64,000 nt of DNA from JAIVGZ01 sp964552205 (GTDB lineage Bacteria; Pseudomonadota; Gammaproteobacteria; Natronospirales; JAIVGZ01). The position numbers were made by a program, and so were the translations under genes. Of the stretch, positions 44,981 through 53,970 are shown piece after piece. The DNA lies in assembly GCA_964552205.1 (NCBI GenBank), contig CAZKFT010000004.1, positions 32,856-96,855 of the forward strand, given 5' to 3'. Each line of letters begins with the position of its first letter. Position 1 is the stretch's first letter. The notes under the pieces are model-generated. The model did no database searches and was not told the origin of the DNA. It saw only the letters and a program-made list of their open reading frames with translations.

Positions 44981-46651
44981 TCAATCGCTGTCCGAGCGAT
45001 ATTTCTCACGCAGACGGTTACGGACCGAAATGGCGGTCAGGTTCAGAATCATGATGATGGCGACCAAAACCAGCGCGGTGGCATAAACCAGCGGCCGCGC
45101 CGCCTCCGCGTTCGGGCTCTGGAAGCCGACATCGTAAATGTGGAAGCCGAGGTGCATGATCTTCCGCTCCATGTGCAGGAACGGGAACTGGGTATCCAGT
45201 GGAAGATTCGGCGCAAGTTTGACTACACCGACCAGCATCAGCGGCGCCACCTCACCAGCGGCGCGCGCCACAGCCAAGATGAGGCCGGTCATCATGGCCG
45301 GAGCGGCAATGGGTACGATGATCTTCCACAGTGTCTCTGCCTTGGTCGCGCCCAAGGCCAGACTACCTTCACGGATAGCCCGCGGGATTCTGGTCAGGCC
45401 CTCCTCCGTGGACACGATGACAACCGGCAGTGTCAGCAGCGCCAGGGTCAGAGATACCCAGATCAGTCCTGGTGTCCCGAAAGTCGGAGCTGGCAGTGCC
45501 GCCTGATAGAACAGTTGGTCAATGTGTCCACCGATGAAGTACACGAAGAACCCGACGCCGAACACACCGAAGACGATGGAAGGAACGCCCGCCAGATTGT
45601 TCACGGAGATGCGGACGATGCGGGTGAGTGGGCCTTGCTTGGCATACTCGCGCAAGTAGATGGCGGCAAGAACACCGAAGGGCGTCACGACAATGGACAT
45701 GATGATGACCATCATCACCGTCCCGAAGATCGCCGGGAAGATACCGCCCTCGGTGTTGGCCTCACGAGGGTAGCCGCTGAGGAACTCCCAGACATTGTGC
45801 AGATAGAGGCCGAGCTTTTGCGGGATGCTCATCGCGTTCGGCATGAAGGCAAGCACGACCATGGACAGATTGATTTCCTGCGTTTGTCCGTCCATCACCT
45901 CGACGACGACCGCATCCCGCCTTGCGTCGGCGAGCAGAGCGTCCAGTCGCTCCTTGACCACGGCATACTCCCCTTCCAGCGCCAACAATGTGGCGTCAAA
46001 GGCAGCGAACCGCTCCGCTTTGACCGCATCACTGAGGGACTCGTCCATGGCCACGCGGCGACGATCCAGACGGGTGCGCTCGACGCGTTGGTTGATGCTT
46101 CCGATGTCGTAGCGCTCGATACGGCGTGCCTGAGCCAGCAGGTCATTGCTGCGACGGAGACGCTCCTGCAGGGCTGGCCACGCCGATTCATCACCAGCGA
46201 CTACCGCACCGTCTTCCTTGACCTGTCTCAAATATCCGTAGAAGTTGCCCCACTCACGCCGTTCCAGAACGATGACATCCTCGGGCGTGCGCATCTCCGG
46301 CATGAAGGCATCGACATACCAGACAAAATCACGCCCCGTCAGGTCACGGTTGCCCTGCTTGAACAGCAGCCGGCTGGCGAACTCCTGATCAGGCGGGACG
46401 GGGAAACCGGCCTCCTGTAGCACGACGGTCGTACGCAGTTCGCTGTCGGTGATTTCTCCGAGTACGCGCACCGGCGCCTGGCCCGGGACCTCATAGCTGA
46501 CCTCGTAAACTGTCCCCGGCCAGAAGTGCCCAAGACCACGGATGGCAATGAGCGCGAGCAAGCCGACCACCATGACCAGACTGATCGCGACGGCTCCGGC
46601 GTTGAGCCAGATCCACGGGGTGCCGCTCTTGAACCATGTCCTGAGTGTCAT
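44981..46651 (-). CDS. pstA: Phosphate ABC transporter permease PstA, long form
   Basis: 556 aa against about 300 in E. coli. The first membrane helix (about 17-38) is followed by a roughly 240-residue insertion predicted periplasmic, with a charged coiled-coil-like part (about 155-245). The permease core resumes near 300 and has the EAA loop EGLTRIPRAIREGSLALGATKAETLWKIIVPIA. Such long PstA proteins occur in pseudomonads. Start overlaps the pstC stop (ATGA). Confidence 0.94.
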   Translation of the reverse strand: MTLRTWFKSGTPWIWLNAGAVAISLVMVVGLLALIAIRGLGHFWPGTVYEVSYEVPGQAPVRVLGEITDSELRTTVVLQEAGFPVPPDQEFASRLLFKQGNRDLTGRDFVWYVDAFMPEMRTPEDVIVLERREWGNFYGYLRQVKEDGAVVAGDESAWPALQERLRRSNDLLAQARRIERYDIGSINQRVERTRLDRRRVAMDESLSDAVKAERFAAFDATLLALEGEYAVVKERLDALLADARRDAVVVEVMDGQTQEINLSMVVLAFMPNAMSIPQKLGLYLHNVWEFLSGYPREANTEGGIFPAIFGTVMMVIIMSIVVTPFGVLAAIYLREYAKQGPLTRIVRISVNNLAGVPSIVFGVFGVGFFVYFIGGHIDQLFYQAALPAPTFGTPGLIWVSLTLALLTLPVVIVSTEEGLTRIPRAIREGSLALGATKAETLWKIIVPIAAPAMMTGLILAVARAAGEVAPLMLVGVVKLAPNLPLDTQFPFLHMERKIMHLGFHIYDVGFQSPNAEAARPLVYATALVLVAIIMILNLTAISVRNRLREKYRSDSD

Positions 46652-48912
46652 AGCTGGCTGTACTTCGTACGCAAACGCTGACGCACGACCTCCGCGACCG
46701 TATTGAGAATGAAAGTGATGGCGAAGAGCAGCAGCGCCGCCAGGAACAGAATCCGGAAATGCGTACCACCGACTGCGGTTTCCGGCAGCTCGACAGCGAT
46801 GTTCGCAGACAATGTGCGCATCCCCTCGAAGATGTTGAAGTTCACGACCGGGCTGTTGCCGGTTGCCATGAGCACAATCATGGTTTCACCCACCGCGCGG
46901 CCAAACCCGATCATGATGGCCGAGAAAATACCGGGGCTGGCGGTCAGCAGGACCACCTTAGTGACGGTTTGCCACCGTGTCGCACCCAGAGCGAGCGAGC
47001 CCTGGGTCAAATGCTTCGGCACCGTAAAGATGGCGTCCTCCGCAATCGAGAAAATCGTCGGGATGACGGCGAAGCCCATGGCAATTCCAACCACCAGGGC
47101 GTTGCGCTGGTCGTAGGTGATGCCGACATCGGTGAACCATTGCCGCATGTCGCCGTTGAAGAACAGCAGCTCGACGACTGGACTCAGTTCGACGGCTGCC
47201 CAGACTACCGCGATGATCGGAACAATCAGGAGTGCGGCTTCCCATCCATCCGGGATGATAAAGCGCACCCGAGCTGGTAGGTGGGTCCAGATCCAGGCTA
47301 CTACCAACATGATGGTCGGCAGGAACAACAAAGACATGAATACACTTGGCAGGTTGCTTTCGACAAATGGCGCCAGCCATAGGCCCGCGAGGAAGCCGAG
47401 AATGACCGTAGGAAGTGCCTCCATGACCTCGATGGTCGGTTTCACATAGCCACGCATCTTCGGCGTCATGAAATAGGCGGTGTAGATTGCCCCGAAAATG
47501 GCCAAGGGAATCGCGAACAACATTGCGTAGAAAGCGGCTTTCAGCGTACCTATCGTGAGCGGCACCAGCGAGAACTTGCGTTCGAACTCGTCAGTGGCAG
47601 AAGACGCTTGCCAGACATAATCAGGTCCCTGTCTGCCCTCGTACCAAACTTTCTGCCACAACGCGGACATGGAAATCTCGGGATGTTCGTTCCACACGGT
47701 CGACCGATGCACGGTGCCCGCATCATCGATGATAAACAGTGCATCATCGCGGGGAGCAAGTCGGACATATCGGACCGCACGGTCGATGAGCCGTTCATGG
47801 AACACGGTTCGGGCGGAGGATGCGAAGTGAATTCCAACCTCGCCGTTCACATCGGCTGTGACGAATCCCTTGCGTGAATACTCAGGCTGGATATCCACCA
47901 CCGCACCGGAGTGCCCACGGAATGCACGCACCGGCGTGATGTGATAGATGTTGTCGTCATCACGGACTAGCATCCATTGCGCAACCGAACCGTCTGATCC
48001 GCCAGCGATGAACGACACCGTTCCCAGCAGGTAGCTGAACGCAGTCAACTCTGCCTGCGGATCCATCAAGATGCGGCGGGTTTCCTGCAGGCGCGCCTGC
48101 GCTGGCTGGGAAATGTCGTAGTAGCTCAGCATGCCATTGCGTCCTGCGGCCAGCAGGTTACGCATGGTGATGTCTATTTCCAACCACGCCACAGCATGCG
48201 GTGGTGCCGGCAGTGCGTAAGCCGTCCGGGTCAGCTCCGTCTCTCCGGTCATGAAAGAGACGCGGGATGCATACCGAGCCAGGATGGCTCGACCATCTGC
48301 CGTGACCGCACCGACAGACAAGCCGGTTGATCCTTGCTGGACCGCGAGGGCGGTCAATGCCACACCCGTGTCATCCACCGTTACGGGCCGGTCACCTAGC
48401 GGGTATTCGATGTGAGGGGTGACATAACGAACATCGTCCGGGTAGGTCAGCGTGTAGTCATGCTTGACCACGAGCGCTGTTCCGTCCGAGAAACCGAAGG
48501 CGACAATCCCGGTCCGCGGTTCAGCGAAGCCGAAACTGGTCAGTGTGGCGTTGTCTGGAAACGGCAGCCGGACGCGATCTCTGACATTGCCGTCCTCCGG
48601 CTCGAAGAAGACTGCCTCACCGCCGCGAGTGAAGCGCACACCCACCTCCACGTAGCGCTCGGAGGCGACAAACAGCGTGTCCCGCTCCGCCGGGTAAGAC
48701 GCCTCCATCGTGACCGTAGCACCCCGCAGGATGGGGGCGACCTCAGAGAACAGATAAACGAAGATCGTCGCCAATGCGACGACCACCCCCATCCCCGCAA
48801 CGGTAATGGCCCAGCGTGAAATCCGATCCTTCATGTGGCGCCAACGCCGTAGGGATTTCCTGGCTTCCCCCGAGGGGATGAGCTGACGCGGGCTGGGGGT
48901 CTGGGAACTCAT
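46648..48912 (-). CDS. pstC: Phosphate ABC transporter permease PstC, long form with propeller-like insertion
   Basis: 754 aa against about 320 in E. coli. After a basic N-terminus and first helix (about 36-58) comes a roughly 390-residue extracytoplasmic region with WD40-like repeats (GGSDGSVAQW; RGHSGAVVDIQPEYSRKGFV). The permease core starts near 470 with an EAA-type loop (LTQGSLALGATRWQTVTKVVL). ATG at 48912 is preferred over 48921, because a -10-like hexamer after the Pho box covers the first ATG; the difference is three residues. Confidence 0.92.
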   Translation of the reverse strand: MSSQTPSPRQLIPSGEARKSLRRWRHMKDRISRWAITVAGMGVVVALATIFVYLFSEVAPILRGATVTMEASYPAERDTLFVASERYVEVGVRFTRGGEAVFFEPEDGNVRDRVRLPFPDNATLTSFGFAEPRTGIVAFGFSDGTALVVKHDYTLTYPDDVRYVTPHIEYPLGDRPVTVDDTGVALTALAVQQGSTGLSVGAVTADGRAILARYASRVSFMTGETELTRTAYALPAPPHAVAWLEIDITMRNLLAAGRNGMLSYYDISQPAQARLQETRRILMDPQAELTAFSYLLGTVSFIAGGSDGSVAQWMLVRDDDNIYHITPVRAFRGHSGAVVDIQPEYSRKGFVTADVNGEVGIHFASSARTVFHERLIDRAVRYVRLAPRDDALFIIDDAGTVHRSTVWNEHPEISMSALWQKVWYEGRQGPDYVWQASSATDEFERKFSLVPLTIGTLKAAFYAMLFAIPLAIFGAIYTAYFMTPKMRGYVKPTIEVMEALPTVILGFLAGLWLAPFVESNLPSVFMSLLFLPTIMLVVAWIWTHLPARVRFIIPDGWEAALLIVPIIAVVWAAVELSPVVELLFFNGDMRQWFTDVGITYDQRNALVVGIAMGFAVIPTIFSIAEDAIFTVPKHLTQGSLALGATRWQTVTKVVLLTASPGIFSAIMIGFGRAVGETMIVLMATGNSPVVNFNIFEGMRTLSANIAVELPETAVGGTHFRILFLAALLLFAITFILNTVAEVVRQRLRTKYSQL

Positions 48913-48935
48913 CGGCGGCATGTTAGTGTCCGTTT

Positions 48936-48953
48936 GTTACAACCATGTGACAA
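48936..48953 (-). promoter_or_regulatory. Pho box of pstCAB-phoU
   Basis: On the minus strand TTGTCAC-ATGG-TTGTAAC: two 7-mers with 11-bp period as in the PhoB consensus CTGTCAT-N4-CTGTCAC. Ten nt later is TAACAT (48925-48920), a possible -10, ending 7 nt before the ATG at 48912. Confidence 0.82.
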
Positions 48954-48957
48954 AAAG

Positions 48958-48981
48958 AAACCCCCGCCGTAGCGGGGGTTT
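48958..48981 (-). terminator. Rho-independent terminator after pstS
   Basis: AAACCCCCGC-CGTA-GCGGGGGTTT stem-loop followed on the minus strand by CTTTTTG. It lies 26 nt after the pstS stop and just upstream of the pstC Pho box, so pstS would be transcribed mostly on its own. Confidence 0.9.
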
Positions 48982-49007
48982 CGTGTACTTCCGTGTACGA
49001 CTGCAGA

Positions 49008-49976
49008 TCAGAGACCGACGCGGGCCAACTGGGTGCGGGCGGCGTTCTGGGTCAGGGGGACATAGCCGTCCCGGACCACCACTTCCTGACCCTGCTGTGA
49101 CATGACCATACGCAGGAACTCACGCTCCAGCGGCGGCAGCGGACGGTTCGGGTGCTTGTTGACCGAGATGTACAGGAATCGGGCCAGCGGATACTCACCA
49201 GAAGCGGCATTGTCTGCGCTCGGTTCGACCATCGCACCACCGGTCTCGCGTGCCAGCGGAATCGCGCGCACACCCGAGGTGCGGTAGCCGATGCCGGAGT
49301 AACCGATGCCGTTGATGGACTCAGTCACGCCCTGCACCACGGCCGAGGAACCCGGCTGCTCATTGATGCTCGGCTTGTAGTCACCGTCACACAGCGCATG
49401 CTGCTTGAAGTAGCCATAGGTGCCGGACACAGCATTACGCGAGTAGATGGTGAAATCGCGGTTCGCCCATGCACCAGTCAGACCAACCTGGCCCCAACGG
49501 GTGATGTCGTTTCCGTGACCACAGCGACGGGTTGCCGAGAAGATCGCATCCACCTGCGGCAGACTCAAGCCCTGGATCGGATTGTCCTTGTTCACATACA
49601 CGGCCAGCATGTCGATGGCGACGCCCACCACGGTCAACGGGTAACCGTGACGCTGTTCGAACGCCTGCTGCTCGCGAGCAGATGGCGCGCGGCTCATTGG
49701 CCCGAAGTTGGCGGTCCCTTCCGTCATCGCCGGAGGCGCGGTGGAGGTGCCAGCACCCTGGATCTGGATGTTGACGTTCGGGTAGTTCTTCTGGAACTCC
49801 TCTGCCCACAGTGTCATGAGGTTGTTCAGTGTGTCGGAACCGATGGACGATAGATTGCCGGATACACCGCTGACGGTGCTGTAGCTCGGCAGGTTCGGGT
49901 CCACCTGGGCGAATGCAGTGCCCGAGACCAGAACGGTCGCGGCAATGCCTGCCTTCAGCAGTTTGTTCAGTTTCAT
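49008..49976 (-). CDS. pstS: Phosphate ABC transporter substrate-binding protein PstS
   Basis: 322 aa. Periplasmic phosphate receptor. Signal peptide 1-23 (cleavage after TAFA). Phosphate-site segments: SSIGSDTLNNLM, IQGAGTSTAPPAMTEGTANFGPMSR and SRNAVSGTYGYFKQH; the C-terminal part holds GIGYSGIGYRTSGVRAIPLA. It belongs to the PstS subgroup with SIGSDT near the N-terminus. Own Pho box upstream, own terminator downstream. Confidence 0.95.
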   Translation of the reverse strand: MKLNKLLKAGIAATVLVSGTAFAQVDPNLPSYSTVSGVSGNLSSIGSDTLNNLMTLWAEEFQKNYPNVNIQIQGAGTSTAPPAMTEGTANFGPMSRAPSAREQQAFEQRHGYPLTVVGVAIDMLAVYVNKDNPIQGLSLPQVDAIFSATRRCGHGNDITRWGQVGLTGAWANRDFTIYSRNAVSGTYGYFKQHALCDGDYKPSINEQPGSSAVVQGVTESINGIGYSGIGYRTSGVRAIPLARETGGAMVEPSADNAASGEYPLARFLYISVNKHPNRPLPPLEREFLRMVMSQQGQEVVVRDGYVPLTQNAARTQLARVGL

Positions 49977-50031
49977 TTAATGTGCTCTCCTGGTTTTGCT
50001 GGTTGTACAGGCACTCAGCGTGTCCTGATGA

Positions 50032-50047
50032 CCGGGAATTGTCCCGG
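50032..50047. other. Perfect small hairpin in the pstS leader
   Basis: CCGGGA-ATTG-TCCCGG lies about 56 nt upstream of the pstS ATG, between the predicted promoter and the ribosome-binding site (AGGAGAG). It may stabilise the message; no known family recognised. Confidence 0.4.
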
Positions 50048-50062
50048 CAATGGGTGACTACC

Positions 50063-50806
50063 TTATGAACTCATTGTTACCGCTTCGTGACACCCGACCA
50101 CATCGCGATGCGCTTCCGCCGCCAGGCTGCGCGCCGTTCGACCTATACTGGCCACCGGTAGCGACGCATTGACCGACACTTGGCATGCCTCTTCGCCCAA
50201 TAGCTGCCACAGGTGACTGGCGAAATCCGCATCGCCTGTGAAGGGTGCGAAGCTCGCTGCACGACCCAGATAGCGGATGGTCAGTGCCTGCACCGGCACC
50301 CGCGTGCGAATGGCGGCGTGGAACAGGCGGCTGTGGAAACGACGCACCACGCTCCCGTCTGTGGAAGTCCCTTCCGGGAACACAGCCACCCAGCCACCAC
50401 TGGCCAGTGACCAGGTCATTTCATCAAGTACCTGTGCGGTCTGACTGCTGGAGCCGCGCTGGATGAACAGCGTGCCAGCAGCTGCTACGAGCAGACCGAG
50501 GACCGGCCACTGTCGAACTTCCTGTTTGGCCACGAACTGGAGCGGTACGATGGAACCGAGCGCCACGATATCCAGCCAGGAGATGTGGTTGGCAACCACC
50601 AGTACCGGCGCGCCTGTGATGGCTCCGCGCTGCCGGATATGTAATCCGATCAGCTTGGCGAACCAGCCCAGCCACCATTGCAGGCGGCGGGCCCGCAACG
50701 TCTGCAAGTGCAATGGTCGCCGCACCCACAGTCGTAGGCACATCGCCTCGACTGCAAACGCGACCAGCAGCACGACAATACCGGACAGCCGTAGCGCCCG
50801 CCTCAC
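50063..50806 (-). CDS. olsA: Lyso-ornithine lipid / 1-acyl-glycerol-3-phosphate acyltransferase, PlsC family (OlsA-like)
   Basis: 247 aa. N-terminal membrane helix (about 9-30), then acyltransferase motif I ANHISWLDIVAL (NHxxxxD) and motif III FPEGTSTDG. PlsC family proteins acylate lysophosphatidate; OlsA members acylate lyso-ornithine lipid. OlsA is favoured because the gene overlaps the OlsB-like gene by 4 nt (GTGA) and lies upstream of pstS. It may also have PlsC activity. Confidence 0.8.
   Translation of the reverse strand: MRRALRLSGIVVLLVAFAVEAMCLRLWVRRPLHLQTLRARRLQWWLGWFAKLIGLHIRQRGAITGAPVLVVANHISWLDIVALGSIVPLQFVAKQEVRQWPVLGLLVAAAGTLFIQRGSSSQTAQVLDEMTWSLASGGWVAVFPEGTSTDGSVVRRFHSRLFHAAIRTRVPVQALTIRYLGRAASFAPFTGDADFASHLWQLLGEEACQVSVNASLPVASIGRTARSLAAEAHRDVVGCHEAVTMSS
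50076..50093 (-). promoter_or_regulatory. Pho box of pstS
   Basis: Minus strand GTGTCAC-GAAG-CGGTAAC, 11-bp period; a weaker third 7-mer AGTTCAT continues the same period to 50065. Ten nt after the second 7-mer is TAAGGT (50065-50060). It lies within the last codons of olsA. Confidence 0.75.
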
Positions 50807-51537
50807 GCAGCGACCACACCCTCATTGCGATGGATGAAGTGTCGAGCGTAGCGTGCTTGCAAGTCGCCCGGTCGCAGGATGACAAACAGGTCGGCGCAAT
50901 TGAAGGCCGGGTCCCAGCACGGCGGTCCGCCAAATCGCGCCCCAAGACGCATATAGGCTTTGACCAGTGGCGGCAGCATCGGCTCCGCGTCCGCATCTGC
51001 CCCACCAGTCGGGAGCGGTCGCTTCGGACGCACGCGCAACTCAGGATCTGCCAAATATCGATCCTGCAGGGCTTGCCAGGTCGCGATGGCGCCGGAGCAG
51101 CTGTCCTTGGCTGGGATACTCGCACAGCCGATGATGTGGCTGTATTGCTGTAAGCGAATCAGACGGACCAAGCCCGACCACACCATGCCGATGGTCCCAC
51201 CATTGCGCCATCCACTCCTCACGCAGGTACGCCCAATCTCGAGAACCCGACCGGCATGAACCTTGAATCCATCCAGATCAAATTCGGATTCGGAGTAATA
51301 GCCACCCGCTGCCGCAGCGCCAACATCAGTCAGCACGCGCGTGCTGGCGACAACCTGCCCTGTTTCTCGCTCGCGTACCATGATGTGCTGGCAGAACGGG
51401 TCCCAGCGGTCACGGTCCAGCCCGAGCTCCTGTTCGGCCAGAGGCACACCCATCTCATCGGAAAAAATCTCGAATCGCAGCCGCTGGGTCTCACGGACAT
51501 CACGCTCTGTACGGGCAAGGCTGACAGTCAGCTCCAT
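50803..51537 (-). CDS. olsB: L-ornithine N-alpha-acyltransferase (OlsB-like GNAT)
   Basis: 244 aa. Uses 3-hydroxyacyl-ACP to acylate ornithine, first step of ornithine lipid synthesis. Family text: TQRLRFEIFSDEMG, DPFCQHIMVRERETGQVVASTRVL, GGYYSESEFDL, GRVLEIGRTCVRSGWRNG and IIGCASIPAKD. These match the OlsB/hemolysin-like acyltransferase group. ATG at 51537 is preferred to the GTG at 51546, with GGAG 9 nt upstream. Confidence 0.8.
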   Translation of the reverse strand: MELTVSLARTERDVRETQRLRFEIFSDEMGVPLAEQELGLDRDRWDPFCQHIMVRERETGQVVASTRVLTDVGAAAAGGYYSESEFDLDGFKVHAGRVLEIGRTCVRSGWRNGGTIGMVWSGLVRLIRLQQYSHIIGCASIPAKDSCSGAIATWQALQDRYLADPELRVRPKRPLPTGGADADAEPMLPPLVKAYMRLGARFGGPPCWDPAFNCADLFVILRPGDLQARYARHFIHRNEGVVAA

Positions 51538-51606
51538 TTCACTCACTCCAGGTGGAAGACTGGAGTAGAGTGTGTCCTCGCCAAGTTACCAATCCTTTAT
51601 GCGGGT

Positions 51607-51624
51607 GTGACAGGCGTGTGTAGG
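51607..51624 (-). promoter_or_regulatory. Weak candidate Pho box upstream of olsB
   Basis: Minus strand CCTACAC-ACGC-CTGTCAC: the second 7-mer matches the PhoB consensus perfectly, the first matches at 4 of 7. It lies 69 nt upstream of the olsB ATG. No good -10 follows at the 10-nt spacing seen at the other four boxes. Confidence 0.35.
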
Positions 51625-51683
51625 CGGTGGCGCACATACACACCCCCCTGCCCCTGTCATATCATCAGGGGCGGAACCCTGAA

Positions 51684-51848
51684 TGTAGGAGCGGCGCTTC
51701 GCGCCGCGAATATGGCGACATCTCAGCGCCTGAATACGGTTACTCCTAGCTCTACCGCTGCACCATTCGCGGTGCAAAGCACCGCTCCTACAGTTCGCGG
51801 CCACCTGCCTACGCTGAAGCTTCGGCAGGCAGGTAGGGCCGCTCCCAC
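51684..51848. repeat. BIME-like REP doublet plus long-hairpin REP upstream of ppk
   Basis: 51684-51792: TGTAGGAGCGGCGCTTCGCG...CCGCGAA, a spacer of about 57 nt, then an inverted TTCGCGGTGC...GCTCCTACA unit. 51793-51848: an inverted copy of the long-hairpin variant (TTCGCGGCCACCTGCC...GGCCGCTCCCAC). The olsB-ppk gap (about 350 bp) thus holds repeats plus two Pho-type sites and no gene. Confidence 0.85.
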
Positions 51849-51859
51849 GGGTGGGGCCG

Positions 51860-51877
51860 CGGTAACAATGTTGTAAC
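51860..51877 (+). promoter_or_regulatory. Pho box of ppk
   Basis: CGGTAAC-AATG-TTGTAAC, 11-bp period; the second 7-mer is the same as in the pstC and phoB boxes. Ten nt later is TGGAAT (51888-51893), a possible -10. Confidence 0.78.
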
Positions 51878-51891
51878 AATTGGCTGGTGGA

Positions 51892-53961
51892 ATGGACAGG
51901 ATGGAATTGCGCGCCCCGGAAAACTTCTTCAACCGCGAACTCAGCCTTCTCGAGTTCAACCGGCGCGTGCTCGAGCAGGCCAAGGACGAAGAGACCCCGC
52001 TGCTCGAGCGCTTCCGATTCCTGTGCATCTCGACCACCAACCTCGATGAATTCTTCGAGGTTCGCGTCGGGGCACTCAAACAACAAATTGCCTTCGGATC
52101 CACCCAAACCGGACCCGACGGTCTGAGCGCCGTTGAAACCCTGCGGCGGGTTTCCGAATCCGCAACTTCATTGGTTGCCGAACAGTATCGGGTACTGAAC
52201 GACCTGCTCACCCCAGCACTTGAAGCCCAGCACATCCGGTTCGTCCGCCGCTCCCAGTGGAATGCCAAACAGCGGCACTGGCTGAAGCGCTACTTCACGC
52301 GGGAACTGTTGCCGGTGCTCTCCCCCATCGGGCTGGACAATGCGCATCCCTTTCCACGCATCCTGAACAAATCCCTGAACTTCATCATGTCTCTGGACGG
52401 AAGAGATGCGTTCGGCAGAGACACGGACGTGGCCATCGTACGAGCGCCCCGCTCCCTGCCCCGCCTGATTCAACTTCCAGCGTCCATCTCCGAAGGACCG
52501 CACGACTTCGTCTTCCTGTCGTCCATTTTGCATGCCCATGTCGGCGATCTGTTCCCCGGCATGACGGTCACGGGCTGTTACCAGTTCCGCGTCACGCGAA
52601 ACTCCGACTTGTTCGTGGACGAGGAGGAAGTCGACAACCTGATGTCAGCGCTACAGGGCGAACTATTGGGGCGCAATTACGGGCAGGCTGTGCGCTTGGA
52701 GGTTGCGGACAACTGCCCCAAGCAGGAAAGCGCATTCCTGCTGGACCACTTCGAACTCGAAGATTCGGATTTGTATCAGGTCCATGGACCGGTGAACCTG
52801 AACCGCATGCTCGCCCTGTATGACATGGTGGACAGACCGGATCTGAAGTACCCGCCATTCACACCCGGCGTACAACGACGCATCGCCCAGTCCAACGACA
52901 TCTTCCAGGTCATGCAACGCGGGGACGTTGTACTGCATCATCCGTACGAATCGTTCAGCCCGGTGCTCGATTTGCTACGCCAAGCCGCGCGCGATCCCAA
53001 TGTCATGGGCATCAAGCAGACCCTGTACCGCACGGGAGCGGACTCCATCATCGTGGACCTGCTGGTGGAAGCCGCGCAGGCTGGCAAGGATGTCACGGTG
53101 GTGGTCGAACTGCGCGCCCGTTTTGACGAAGCAGCCAATATCCAACTCGCCAACCGCCTGCAGGAAGCTGGTGTGCAGGTGGTGTATGGCGTCGTCGGAT
53201 ACAAGACACACGCCAAGATGACCCTGATCGTCCGCCGTGAGCGCGGCAAGCTGAAGCGGTACTGCCATCTGTCCACCGGGAACTACCACACCGGCACCGT
53301 CCGAGCGTACACCGATATCGGCCTGCTCACGGTCAATCGCGCCATTGCCGAAGATGTACACAAGCTCTTCCAGCAGATGACCGGACTGGGAAAAGCCACC
53401 CGTCTCAAGAATCTGATGCAGTCGCCGTTCACGATGCACAAGGAACTCATCGCACGCATACGGCGAGAGGCCAAGCACGCGTCCGAAGGCAAACCAGCCC
53501 GCATCATCGCCCGCATGAACGCGCTCACAGAACCGGAGATGATTGCCGAGCTCTACGCGGCCTCCGGCGCGGGCGTCCGCATAGACCTCATCGTGCGCGG
53601 GGTCTGTTCACTTCGACCCGGCGTGGCCGGTGTGTCCGAGAACATCGCCGTACGGTCTGTCATTGGTCGCTTCCTAGAGCACACACGGGCTTACTGGTTC
53701 CAGAATGGTGATGACCCGGAGTTGTACCTGTCCAGTGCCGACTTGATGGATCGCAACCTGCACCGACGGGTGGAAATATGTTTCCCCATCGAGGACGCCA
53801 AACTGGCAGAGCGCGTGTTCGAGGAATCCCTTCAGATGTACCTGGCTGACAATGTCCAAGCCTGGGTCTTGCAACAGGATGGCAGCTACAAGAAGGCGAA
53901 GTCGGGAAGCTCCAAGCCCAAGGCCGCGCAGGTGCTGTTGCTCGAGAAGCTCGCGCGCTGA
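51892..53961 (+). CDS. ppk: Polyphosphate kinase 1
   Basis: 689 aa from the ATG at 51892. Reversibly polymerises ATP gamma-phosphate into polyphosphate. Seen: NFFNRELSLLEFNRRVLEQ, FRFLCISTTNLDEFFEVRVG, the catalytic His in GYKTHAKMTLIVRRE (about residue 440), RYCHLSTGNYHTGTVRAYTD and the second His-containing region near SADLMDRNLHRRVE. Alternative starts are TTG 51880 and ATG 51901. The last would fit a leaderless mRNA from the Pho promoter. Confidence 0.97.
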   Translation: MDRMELRAPENFFNRELSLLEFNRRVLEQAKDEETPLLERFRFLCISTTNLDEFFEVRVGALKQQIAFGSTQTGPDGLSAVETLRRVSESATSLVAEQYRVLNDLLTPALEAQHIRFVRRSQWNAKQRHWLKRYFTRELLPVLSPIGLDNAHPFPRILNKSLNFIMSLDGRDAFGRDTDVAIVRAPRSLPRLIQLPASISEGPHDFVFLSSILHAHVGDLFPGMTVTGCYQFRVTRNSDLFVDEEEVDNLMSALQGELLGRNYGQAVRLEVADNCPKQESAFLLDHFELEDSDLYQVHGPVNLNRMLALYDMVDRPDLKYPPFTPGVQRRIAQSNDIFQVMQRGDVVLHHPYESFSPVLDLLRQAARDPNVMGIKQTLYRTGADSIIVDLLVEAAQAGKDVTVVVELRARFDEAANIQLANRLQEAGVQVVYGVVGYKTHAKMTLIVRRERGKLKRYCHLSTGNYHTGTVRAYTDIGLLTVNRAIAEDVHKLFQQMTGLGKATRLKNLMQSPFTMHKELIARIRREAKHASEGKPARIIARMNALTEPEMIAELYAASGAGVRIDLIVRGVCSLRPGVAGVSENIAVRSVIGRFLEHTRAYWFQNGDDPELYLSSADLMDRNLHRRVEICFPIEDAKLAERVFEESLQMYLADNVQAWVLQQDGSYKKAKSGSSKPKAAQVLLLEKLAR

Positions 53962-53970
53962 TTCGCTGCA

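Noticed and set aside
43443..45086. 547-codon plus-strand open frame
   Set aside because: It lies antisense across phoU and pstB, which have clear family motifs; long antisense frames are expected in GC-rich coding DNA.
45140..46420. 426-codon plus-strand open frame
   Set aside because: Antisense to pstA; composition is that of a shadow frame.
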